Assembly: GCA_945875635.1 (NCBI GenBank)
Contig: CAMCLD010000008.1
Span: forward strand, 1-64,000
DNA length: 64,000 nt
Direction of reading: 5' to 3'
Source of the DNA: an uncultured Prevotella sp.
Lineage (GTDB): Bacteria; Bacteroidota; Bacteroidia; Bacteroidales; Bacteroidaceae
Under the pieces are notes generated by a model that did not search any database, was not told the origin of the DNA, and worked only from the letters and a program-made list of their open reading frames with translations. Positions 1-8,307 of this stretch are shown here, piece after piece (position 1 is the stretch's first letter; every line of letters starts with the position of its first letter). The position numbers and the translations under genes were made by a program.

Positions 1-465
1 TCACACCCTTTTCCGCATCGGTGCCACAGCGGTTGATGTAGCCCTTAACCTTTGTCGGAGTGAATGTCAGACCGGCTGCAGGACGTACAAACCAATTGAG
101 GGCAGTTGTCGTACCTGCAGGTTTGAACTTGATGGCTGTTATGCCAGTATTAGTACCATCGGTCATCGTGATGGTTGTAGTGCCTGTGAGTGTGCAGTCG
201 CCGGAATCAAACGCCACAGTGCTGAAGCCGTCTGCAGGTGTTGCAGTGTAGTCGCCGGGAGTTGTGGTGTTGTTCATTGCGAAGACAACGGATGCAGCCT
301 CGTCGGTGTAGGTCTTGCCGCCGCTTGTCTGCTCGGAAGCATTGAAAGCACTCTCTGGCAATGTCGGCAATACAGCCGTATCTGTGCCAGCAGCCCACGC
401 TCCACTGCTGCCCGTCACTATCGTGATAAGCAGCGCAAAGAGTCTCAATAAAAACTTTTTCATTG
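1..465 (-). CDS. N-terminal part of a secreted protein, truncated by the window edge
   Basis: Absent from the ORF track. The minus strand from CAT 463-465 reads MKKFLLRLFALLITIVTGSSGAWAAGTDTAVLPTLPESAFNASEQTSGGKTYTDEAASVVFAMNNTTTPGDYTATPADGF..., open to position 1, with a clear signal peptide. Confidence 0.75.
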
Positions 466-701
466 TGCTTTGATTAATAGATTTGAATTATGTTAATTAT
501 AAAAAAGATATACCCGTAACGTGGTTTGGTGGTTTGTTTTGCCTTGTCCTGACTTAAAAAGTCGGTTTTTAGTAGTTTCCTCTGCAAAGTTACGATGTTT
601 TATTTTAATAACCAAATTTTTTTAATTATGATTCCTCAATATTTTTCATACACATAGAAATGCTTTCCTTCCTGACCTCGTTGAAGGTTGAAGGTTGAGG
701 C

Positions 702-736
702 TCACCCCCAGCCCCTCCCTGAGGAGGGGAGATTGA
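702..736. repeat. GC-rich hairpin repeat (CCCCAGCCCCTCCCTGRGGAGGGGAG), copy 1
   Basis: cacccccagcccctccctgaggaggggagattgaa; CCCCTCC/GGAGGGG stem. Confidence 0.7.
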
Positions 737-796
737 ATAATGAAGGTTGAAGATTGAATATTGAAGGAAGTAACAAGCCATCCATATTATTAAAGA

Positions 797-889
797 CTTA
801 AGTTTCGCATTTGCTCAACTTCTGTAGTTAAAAGGAGTTATAAGAAGTTATCGCTCCCTTTATCTCCTCTTTACTACTTGCGAAAGTTG
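797..889 (-). repeat. Long variant of oriented intergenic repeat, copy A
   Basis: Reverse complement CAACTTTCGCAAGTAGTAAAGAGGAGATAAAGGGAGCGATAACTTCTTATAACTCC...GTTGAGCAAATGCGAAACTTAAG matches 4373-4478. Confidence 0.75.
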
Positions 890-891
890 AA

Positions 892-2736
892 TTAAAGAGT
901 CTCAGCAACCCTTTTGGCAGCAAGGTATTTGTTGATGGAAAATCCCTCTTTAGACACGCTGTCCAATAGTGCCAGTTTTGTCTTCAGGCATGATTTCAGG
1001 TCGGAAAGGGCGTTGCTGTATCTTTTCTTCTTGTCCTTAGCCTTCACATCGGCATTCTTGGTCTTTCTCAGTAGGTCGTGGAGAATGGTGTGTAGGGTAT
1101 TGCTGAAATAATCTGTTCCACGGATTATCCTGTCTTCTACCTCCTTGGACTCTATGTCCTGTCTTGACATGCGCTTTATCAGTTCTGCCCATTTCACCGC
1201 AACATTCACCACGTCGGCATGCAGTTTGGCAGAAGCTTCCTTGTGGGCTGTTGCAAGCAATGGTATGCTGGTGGAATGGCATTCAATGACCATTCTTGTC
1301 ATGTTCTCTTCCAATGACATTATCTCTGAGAAATCGAAAAGCTCCAGCAACAGTTCTTTCATGTATTCGTCTTTTATGGTTGGCAAGGCACTGACACTTG
1401 CCTGTGTCTTACTCTCCTGTTCGCTGACGAAGACTTCCACTTCCTTGTCGGTCATTATAGCCTCATGGGGGATGGGGGACGACAGCACCAAACCTTCAAG
1501 TGTGCGACATCTGCTGAGAGCAACATACACCTGTCCTGATGCAAACGCAAGTCGTGCGTCAATTATAGCATGGTTGAATGTTAATCCCTGACTCTTGTGG
1601 ATTGTTATCGCCCATGCAAGTCGCAGTGGCAACTGGGTGAAGACACCCAGTATCTCGGTTTCTATTTCCTTTGTCTTTTCGTTGAGCGTGTATTTAGCAT
1701 TTTCCCATTCCTGAGGAGTGACATCAATGGGTTCTTCTTCACCGGGACATGCCACCCTGACACCCTCATCGCCAAGGCTGACAATTCTTCCCACCTTGCC
1801 ATTATAAAACCTATGCTCCTGTGAAGTGTCGTTGCGCAGGAACATAACCTGTGCCCCTACTTTAAGAGAAAGGGTCTTAGGTGCCGGGAAGGAATAATCT
1901 GGGAATGTGCCTTCAACACTCGCCACATATTCCTTCTCTTTACTATCAATTTTGGAGAGCTCGCTCTCGTTAAGTCTTGTGGCTATCGAGTTGTGTGTGG
2001 TCAGATGGATATATCCATCCTCCTCTCTTGGCTTGAAGTCCGGTTGGTATCGTGTATTCAATGTGTAGAGAGTCGAAGCTGATGCGTTTCCTTTCCTTAT
2101 CTCGTTGAGAATCTTTATGAATCCCTCATCCTGTTGACGATATACTGTCGTTAGCTCAATGGTGACATATCTTACAAGGCGCAGAGCATGACTCCCGAAA
2201 AAATACGGGGTATCATAATATGGTGACAACATTCTTTCATCCTCTGGTGTCACTATGGGAGTCAGCTGCTGCAAGTCTCCAATCATAAGTAGCTGTGCTC
2301 CTCCGAATGGTTTGTTGTGAATGCGGAACCTTCTCATCACAGAGTCTATGGCATCCAGCAGGTCACTCCTCACCATACTAATCTCGTCAATGATTAGAAT
2401 CTCTATATTTCTAATCAGTCTTTTCTTCTGTTTCGTGAAATTGTGTTTCTCTTTAGTAACGGTGTCTGGCACGTAGGGTGAGAGTGGCAGTTGGAAAAAA
2501 GAATGTATGGTGACACCGCCAGCATTGATGGCAGCAACTCCCGTAGGAGCTACAACGAGCACATTCTTCATGCTCTTTTCCACCACAGTCTTAAGGAATG
2601 TAGTCTTGCCTGTTCCTGCCTTTCCGGTAAGGAAAACGCTTCTGTTGGTGTATTCAATGAAATCCCATGCCTGTCTTAGTTCTCTGTTTTTCACCGTCCT
2701 GTTAATGCGTTTAATTGTTCTGTTCATGTTTCGCAA
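892..2736 (-). CDS. Pif1/RecD-like superfamily 1 DNA helicase
   Basis: Walker A GKAGTGKTTFL, Walker B IIDEISMV, C-terminal AITIHKSQGLTF and VALSRCRTLEGL motifs. Start may be 2727 (MNRTIKR). Confidence 0.85.
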   Translation of the reverse strand: MRNMNRTIKRINRTVKNRELRQAWDFIEYTNRSVFLTGKAGTGKTTFLKTVVEKSMKNVLVVAPTGVAAINAGGVTIHSFFQLPLSPYVPDTVTKEKHNFTKQKKRLIRNIEILIIDEISMVRSDLLDAIDSVMRRFRIHNKPFGGAQLLMIGDLQQLTPIVTPEDERMLSPYYDTPYFFGSHALRLVRYVTIELTTVYRQQDEGFIKILNEIRKGNASASTLYTLNTRYQPDFKPREEDGYIHLTTHNSIATRLNESELSKIDSKEKEYVASVEGTFPDYSFPAPKTLSLKVGAQVMFLRNDTSQEHRFYNGKVGRIVSLGDEGVRVACPGEEEPIDVTPQEWENAKYTLNEKTKEIETEILGVFTQLPLRLAWAITIHKSQGLTFNHAIIDARLAFASGQVYVALSRCRTLEGLVLSSPIPHEAIMTDKEVEVFVSEQESKTQASVSALPTIKDEYMKELLLELFDFSEIMSLEENMTRMVIECHSTSIPLLATAHKEASAKLHADVVNVAVKWAELIKRMSRQDIESKEVEDRIIRGTDYFSNTLHTILHDLLRKTKNADVKAKDKKKRYSNALSDLKSCLKTKLALLDSVSKEGFSINKYLAAKRVAETL

Positions 2737-2800
2737 GCTAAAACTTGCTCAAAGTTAACTTGTTAACTTGTCAACTCATTAACTTGTCAACTTAATTAAT
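2728..2800 (-). repeat. Oriented intergenic repeat, hairpin variant, directly upstream of the Pif1 helicase
   Basis: Reverse complement: GTTGACAAGTTAATGAGTTGACAAGTTAACAAGTTAACTTTGAGCAAGTTTTAGCTTGCGAAAC. Confidence 0.7.
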
Positions 2801-2995
2801 TATTTGTCAGGCAAAGGTAATAATTCTTTTTTACATTTGCTTATTGCTGTGTGATAAAAAGAAAATAAAACCAATAATCTCTTCGCTTAATAGAATTTTA
2901 TTATTATTTTTGCAATCTGTTTGGTGTCCTTCATGGATAAGGAATGCCATATCTACGTTTTTTTGTTGACTTTTTTGAAACTTTATGTGTTAGTT

Positions 2996-4243
2996 ATGGA
3001 CATGAGAGATATATTTCAGTCTGTAAAGGCTGCGAGCAGAAAGCTTGCCATAGTTGCTGATGCTACAAGAAATGCAGTGCTTGAGACCCTTGCTGACAAG
3101 ATAGAGGCAAAAGGTGATGTTCTGCTTGATGCTAATAGCAGAGATTTGGCAAGGATGGACAGGAAGAGTGCCTTGTATGACAGGTTACAGCTCAATAAGG
3201 GACGCCTCATGGACATTGCCCGCAGTATTAGGGAAGTGGCGAGTCTTTCTTCTCCTCTTGGAAGGATACTGATGGAGAGGACACTTGCCAACGGACTCGT
3301 GTTGAGAAAGGTATCTGTACCATTTGGCGTGATTGGTGTTGTATATGAAGCCAGACCCAATGTTACATTTGATGTCTTCTCCTTGTGTCTGAAGAGTGGA
3401 AATGCCTGCGTATTGAAAGGCGGTAGTGATGCAGAAGAAAGCAACAAGGCAGCCATGAGCCTTATCCATGAGGCATTGAAGGAAAACGGTGTTGATGCAA
3501 CAGTTGCCGAGATGCTTCCATCCACTCACGAGGCAACCTCGATGATGCTAAATGCTGTAGGATTTGTTGATGTTTGCATACCAAGGGGCGGCAGAAAGCT
3601 TATAGATTTCGTCAGAGAAACAGCCCAAGTGCCAGTGATAGAGACAGGAGCTGGAGTCGTGAGTACATATTTTGACAGTAAAGGAGATGTGGAGAAAGGC
3701 AGGCGCATTGTCGAGAATGCAAAGACAAGAAGAGTCAGTGTTTGCAATGCCCTTGACTGTCTGATTGTTGACAGTAATCGTCTTGCAGATGTGCCTTCTC
3801 TGTGCAGTCCTCTTGCAGGGCATAATGTAAGGATATATGCCGATGACAAGGCATTTGCAATCCTTGAAAACAACTATCCCACAGAACTCCTGTGTCATGC
3901 CACTGTCGATAGCTATGGCACTGAATTTATGGATTATGCCATGGCATTGAAAATCGTTGATGGTGTTGATGAAGCCATTGAGCACATTGCGGAGTATGGT
4001 TCCTGCCATAGTGAGAGTATAGTGACTGAAGACAAAGATACGGCAAGATATTTCCAGCAGAGGGTCGATGCCGCATGTGTCTATTGGAATGCACCTACAA
4101 GCTTCACTGATGGTGGGCAGTTTGGGTTGGGGGCTGAGATTGGTATCAGTACACAGAAACTCGGACCGCGAGGACCAATGGGACTTGAGGAAATGACAAC
4201 ATATAAATGGCTTGTCGATGGTAACGGACAAGTGAGACCTTAA
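2996..4243 (+). CDS. proA: Glutamate-5-semialdehyde dehydrogenase
   Basis: ProA motifs (VYEARPNVTFDVFSLCLKSGNACVLKGG, GLGAEIGISTQKLGPRGPMGLEEMTTYKW). Start set at internal MDMRDIFQ rather than 2921. Confidence 0.93.
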   Translation: MDMRDIFQSVKAASRKLAIVADATRNAVLETLADKIEAKGDVLLDANSRDLARMDRKSALYDRLQLNKGRLMDIARSIREVASLSSPLGRILMERTLANGLVLRKVSVPFGVIGVVYEARPNVTFDVFSLCLKSGNACVLKGGSDAEESNKAAMSLIHEALKENGVDATVAEMLPSTHEATSMMLNAVGFVDVCIPRGGRKLIDFVRETAQVPVIETGAGVVSTYFDSKGDVEKGRRIVENAKTRRVSVCNALDCLIVDSNRLADVPSLCSPLAGHNVRIYADDKAFAILENNYPTELLCHATVDSYGTEFMDYAMALKIVDGVDEAIEHIAEYGSCHSESIVTEDKDTARYFQQRVDAACVYWNAPTSFTDGGQFGLGAEIGISTQKLGPRGPMGLEEMTTYKWLVDGNGQVRP

Positions 4244-4372
4244 GACCTAAAAAGGTTATTAGGTCTTCAAAGATTGAAGATTGATGATTGATTATTGATG
4301 GCTGATTATTGATGATTGATTATGGAAGATTGAATTTTAAACTTGTCAACTTGTAAACTTAAATTATATACT

Positions 4373-4484
4373 CAACTTTAGCAAGTAGTAAAGAGGAGAT
4401 AAAGGGAGATAAAGGGAGCGATAACTTCTCATAACTCCTTGTAACTCCTAAAGTTGAGCAATGCGAAACTTAAATTATATATAT
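4373..4484 (+). repeat. Long variant of oriented intergenic repeat, copy B, directly upstream of argF'
   Basis: TCAACTTTAG...CTAAAGTTGA ends, then GAGCAATGCGAAACTTAAATTATATATATATG. Confidence 0.75.
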
Positions 4485-5474
4485 ATGAGAACTTTTTTCA
4501 ACGTAGAGGATATTGGGAATGTGGACGAGGCTGTATGCGAGGCCTTAGAAGTTAAAAGCAATCGTTACGCCTATCAACATCTTGGAAAGAACAAGACCCT
4601 GTTGATGATATTCTTCAATAACTCGCTGAGGACGCGACTCAGCACGCAGAAGGCTGCTATGAACTTGGGCATGAATGTCATAGTGCTTGATGTCAATGCA
4701 GGAGCTTGGAAACTTGAAACAGAACGTGGAGTCGTAATGGATGGCGACAAGAGTGAACACCTGCTGGAGGCTATACCTGTCATGGCATCTTATTGCGATA
4801 TCATTGCAGTAAGATCGTTCGCAGGACTTGAAGACAGGGATTTCGACTATGCAGAGACAATAGTTAACCAATTCGTCAAATACTCCAACAAGCCAGTTGT
4901 TGCCATGGAGACAGCAACAGTTCATCCCTTGCAGGCTTTTGCAGACCTTATAACCATAAGGGAAAATGAGGCAAGAAGAGAGTCGTGTGGTGAGAAGGTA
5001 AGACAACGTCCAAAAGTTGTGCTGACATGGGCTCCTCATTGCAAAGCACTGCCACAAGCTGTTCCAAACTCCTTTGCCCAGTGGATGAATGCAGCTGATG
5101 TTGAGCTTGTAATAACACATCCCGAAGGCTATGAACTTGATTCAAGGTATGTGGGAGAGGCTAAGGTAGAATACAATCAGAGAAAAGCCCTTGAGGGTGC
5201 CGACTATGTATATGCCAAAAACTGGAGTTGCCCTGGCGTAACCAACGCAGCAGACTATGGAAAGATACTGTGCAAGGATATGACGTGGACAATAGACAGT
5301 GAACACATGAACTGGACGGACAATGGCTTTTTCATGCACTGCCTGCCAGTACGCAGAGGACTTATTGTTTCTGACGATGTTATAGAGAGTGACCATAGCC
5401 TTGTTATACCAGAAGCGGCAAATAGAGAGATTTCCGCCCAGGTGGTATTGAAAAGAATTCTTGAAAGCATCTGA
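4485..5474 (+). CDS. argF': N-succinyl/N-acetyl-ornithine carbamoyltransferase (Bacteroidetes ArgF' type)
   Basis: NKTLLMIFFNNSLRTRLSTQKAAMNLGMNVIVLDVNAGAWKLETERGVVMDG and FMHCLPVRRGLIVSDDVIES closely resemble the Bacteroides fragilis enzyme. Start MRTFFNVEDIG. Confidence 0.9.
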   Translation: MRTFFNVEDIGNVDEAVCEALEVKSNRYAYQHLGKNKTLLMIFFNNSLRTRLSTQKAAMNLGMNVIVLDVNAGAWKLETERGVVMDGDKSEHLLEAIPVMASYCDIIAVRSFAGLEDRDFDYAETIVNQFVKYSNKPVVAMETATVHPLQAFADLITIRENEARRESCGEKVRQRPKVVLTWAPHCKALPQAVPNSFAQWMNAADVELVITHPEGYELDSRYVGEAKVEYNQRKALEGADYVYAKNWSCPGVTNAADYGKILCKDMTWTIDSEHMNWTDNGFFMHCLPVRRGLIVSDDVIESDHSLVIPEAANREISAQVVLKRILESI

Positions 5475-6496
5475 TGGAGAACTACATAATATTAAGACCA
5501 AAGCAGACTGGTGCGTTCAGTGACAGGATAGAGGAACTGTTTACGCAGGTCACAGACTATCTGTCGAGAGAAGTTCAGGCAGGTCGTACCTTGCAGTTGG
5601 CAAAGGTGTTTCTCAGTGATGCCCAGAACCAGTATCAGCAGTTTGTTGAGTCGGAACTGTATCAGAATGTGTTGTCGAAAGTCGCCTCAAGCATAATTGA
5701 ACAGACACCGTTAGATGGTTCCAAGGTGTCCGTACTTCTAGTGACATCCGACAGAGCGGCAGAATACATATATAATAGTTTGAGGCTTTGCGCAGAAGAG
5801 ACCAAAGGCTCCAACTCTTATCTACAGACTGTGCTCCTTTTTGAAAAATACATCAAAAGCATAGAGGCACTGGGACTTGACATTGCCACACATCTTGTGA
5901 GGACATGGATATATGTTGCCGACATAGACGTGAACTACGAAGGAGTGGTGAAAGCCAGAAACGACATATTCAAGAGATATGGACTTACGGCAGACACACA
6001 TTTCATAGCAAGTACGGGTATTGGAGGAAACTCCGAGACACGTACTGCCTGTGTTGCAATAGATTTCCTTACTTATCCGAGCGTCTGCGAGGAGAACAAG
6101 ACATATCTAAAAGCTCTTGACCATCTGAATCCTACACATGAGTATGGCGTAGCGTTCGAGAGAGGCACCATGCTGGAAACTGACCACGAGAGGAAATATT
6201 TCATTTCGGGGACAGCAAGCATCGACAGGCATGGACATGTGATATACCTTGGGAATGTCATAAGACAGACAGAGAGACTTCTTGAGAATATAGATGCTTT
6301 GCTGAGAAATGGAGGAGCCACTCTCTGTGATGTAAACTATTTTATAATATATCTCCGTGATTTGTCGGACTATCAGGCTGTTGACAGATATATGGAGCAG
6401 CATTATCCCGATAAACCAAGAATTCTGGTACATGCAAAAGTATGCAGACCAGAATGGCTCGTTGAGATGGAATGTACGGCAGGAGGAACATTATGA
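5474..6496 (+). CDS. Rid/YjgF-fold, chorismatase (FkbO/Hyg5)-like protein
   Basis: 340 aa; C-terminal VHAKVCRPEWLVEMECTA resembles the catalytic tail of chorismatases. ATG overlaps the argF' stop. Confidence 0.6.
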   Translation: MENYIILRPKQTGAFSDRIEELFTQVTDYLSREVQAGRTLQLAKVFLSDAQNQYQQFVESELYQNVLSKVASSIIEQTPLDGSKVSVLLVTSDRAAEYIYNSLRLCAEETKGSNSYLQTVLLFEKYIKSIEALGLDIATHLVRTWIYVADIDVNYEGVVKARNDIFKRYGLTADTHFIASTGIGGNSETRTACVAIDFLTYPSVCEENKTYLKALDHLNPTHEYGVAFERGTMLETDHERKYFISGTASIDRHGHVIYLGNVIRQTERLLENIDALLRNGGATLCDVNYFIIYLRDLSDYQAVDRYMEQHYPDKPRILVHAKVCRPEWLVEMECTAGGTL

Positions 6497-8172
6497 TAGG
6501 TGGAGTGGTCAAGGGAAATGTGTCATTGAAGGTCATGATACTCATGACATGGGCAATAGTCTGCTGGTGTTTTTATCAGTTTTGTTATCCGTATCATTTC
6601 TACTGGCAGGAGGAAACACAGTTGTTCCTCATGTCTGCTGAGTATTTGAAAGGGTATTTTTCTAAACCGGCATGGGTGGCTTGCATGGGTGGCGACTTCC
6701 TTACACAATTCTATTATTACACGTATGCGGGAGCATCTATAATTACGCTCTTGTTGTTGGTGACAGGAGATGTTTCACGCAGGGCATTGGAACATGCAGG
6801 GCAAGTCAGGCTGGCTTTCCCTCTTGCCATGGCAGTAATGGTAATCCTTGCTTTGACAAGTCTAAAATATACGTTCCGCCTTTCCTCCCTATTGGCATGG
6901 ACTGGTGGAATAGGAATGTATTACGCATGGTCACTGCTAAGGTCTTGTAAGCGCATCCCTGTTCCTGTTTATATGGTAATGAACGCAATCATTGCAGTCT
7001 TGACATTCTGGATGTGGGGAGTTGGAGTGTGGGCTTTCGTATCACTTAGTGTGATGGATAGTCTCACTAATGCCAGAAAGTTGCATGCTGCTTTGAAAGT
7101 TGGAATGTTCTCATTGCTTGTGGCTCTTCTTCCTTTGTTAAGAAACTACTATTTTCTTGATACGGACGCTATGCTGACATATCCTCAGAAAGGTGGATTC
7201 TGCCTACCAGAATGGAGCTTAGAGAAGAGCCTTGCATACCAGACGGAATATAGAATAGGTAATTACCAACGTGTTATAAACATGTTCAATGCCGATGATG
7301 ACAAATCGGAACTTGCCAAGTATTTCCATAATCTCGTAGCAGCGCAGAGAGGAACCCTTGCGGATATTCTTTTGAACACTCCCGGCAACAACCTTGGGAC
7401 ATTCTATCATATAGGTCCCAAGACTCCTAAACTGACAATACAGAATATGCACGAGCTGTATTGGGCAATAGGTGATATGGCTTTTGCTGAGAGAGCTGCC
7501 ATCATGGCTAAGACATTCTCCCCAGACAACAGAAATGTAAGGATGATAAAACGTCTTGCTGAGATTAATATTGTAAGAAACGATACAGCTGCTGCCATGA
7601 AATATCTAAGAATTCTTGACAAGACGTTGGTATATGGTTCTTTTGCCAGAAAGATATTGAATGGAGACAAGCATGCCATGCAACCTTATGTTGAGAAACG
7701 GAAGATGCAGAACACAACAAGTGACATACGCTATTCTGACAATGCCCACCAGATACTCGTGGAATTGATGAGGTCCAACGGCAAAAATATAGTTGCTCTT
7801 GACTATCTGCTTTGTAGCGACCTGCTTCTTAAGGATATCGCTACTTTCAGGAAAGACTATGACAACTTCGCGGCAGGCAACCCACAGGTGGCACGTAGGA
7901 GACTTTATCAGGAAGCCATGTGCATATCCCTTGCAGCTGCCAAGGAGGAACCAGACGTCTTTGGAAAGTATGTCGATTATGATGTCTTTACAAAATTTGT
8001 GGAATACAATAATAAGAGAGGTGATAGAAGTTTCAAAGGTACATACTGGTATTTCTTTGACAGAGAGAATGCCGCAAAGCTTGAGACTCTTTCCTTCTTC
8101 CATCTTCCTTCTTCTTCCATCTTCCCTTTTCAATCTCTGACTTCGTCGTTTTTAGGCTTCACCTCGGGATAG
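6493..8172 (+). CDS. Polytopic membrane protein with C-terminal helical/TPR-like region (DUF6057-like)
   Basis: Many N-terminal TM segments then a soluble region. ATGA overlap with the preceding gene and AGGAGG at 6481-6486. C-terminal tail is low-complexity. Confidence 0.6.
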   Translation: MIGGVVKGNVSLKVMILMTWAIVCWCFYQFCYPYHFYWQEETQLFLMSAEYLKGYFSKPAWVACMGGDFLTQFYYYTYAGASIITLLLLVTGDVSRRALEHAGQVRLAFPLAMAVMVILALTSLKYTFRLSSLLAWTGGIGMYYAWSLLRSCKRIPVPVYMVMNAIIAVLTFWMWGVGVWAFVSLSVMDSLTNARKLHAALKVGMFSLLVALLPLLRNYYFLDTDAMLTYPQKGGFCLPEWSLEKSLAYQTEYRIGNYQRVINMFNADDDKSELAKYFHNLVAAQRGTLADILLNTPGNNLGTFYHIGPKTPKLTIQNMHELYWAIGDMAFAERAAIMAKTFSPDNRNVRMIKRLAEINIVRNDTAAAMKYLRILDKTLVYGSFARKILNGDKHAMQPYVEKRKMQNTTSDIRYSDNAHQILVELMRSNGKNIVALDYLLCSDLLLKDIATFRKDYDNFAAGNPQVARRRLYQEAMCISLAAAKEEPDVFGKYVDYDVFTKFVEYNNKRGDRSFKGTYWYFFDRENAAKLETLSFFHLPSSSIFPFQSLTSSFLGFTSG

Positions 8173-8259
8173 CTAAAGCAAGCTCGGCTCTCCTCTCGGT
8201 TTGCACGAAAATCAAATCTTCAAACTTAAATTTTAAATTTTCAATCTTCAATCTTTGAA

Positions 8260-8307
8260 GACCTCACAACCTCACAACCTCATGACCTCACAACCTCACA
8301 ACCTCAT
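8260..8307 (+). repeat. Octamer tandem repeat (AACCTCAC/AACCTCAT) covering the start of the CXXCH lipoprotein gene
   Basis: gacctcacaacctcacaacctcatgacctcacaacctcacaacctcat; reverse complement equals the RTRAGGTT units of the 16063 array. Confidence 0.9.

Noticed and set aside
3548-4231. 227-aa minus-strand ORF opposite proA
   Set aside because: Antisense to a clearly conserved enzyme; cysteine/histidine-rich shadow translation with no domain signal.
4242-4267. AAGACCTAA...TTAGGTCTT after proA as a confident terminator
   Set aside because: Stem is present but no T-tract follows; could equally be part of the intergenic repeat complex.
5474-6496. Confident assignment as a true chorismatase
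   Set aside because: Only the C-terminal tail resembles FkbO/Hyg5; catalytic assignment needs structure or profile comparison, so it is kept as 'chorismatase/Rid-like'.
7606-8133. 175-aa minus-strand ORF opposite the DUF6057-like gene
   Set aside because: Antisense shadow ORF without motif or ribosome-binding context.
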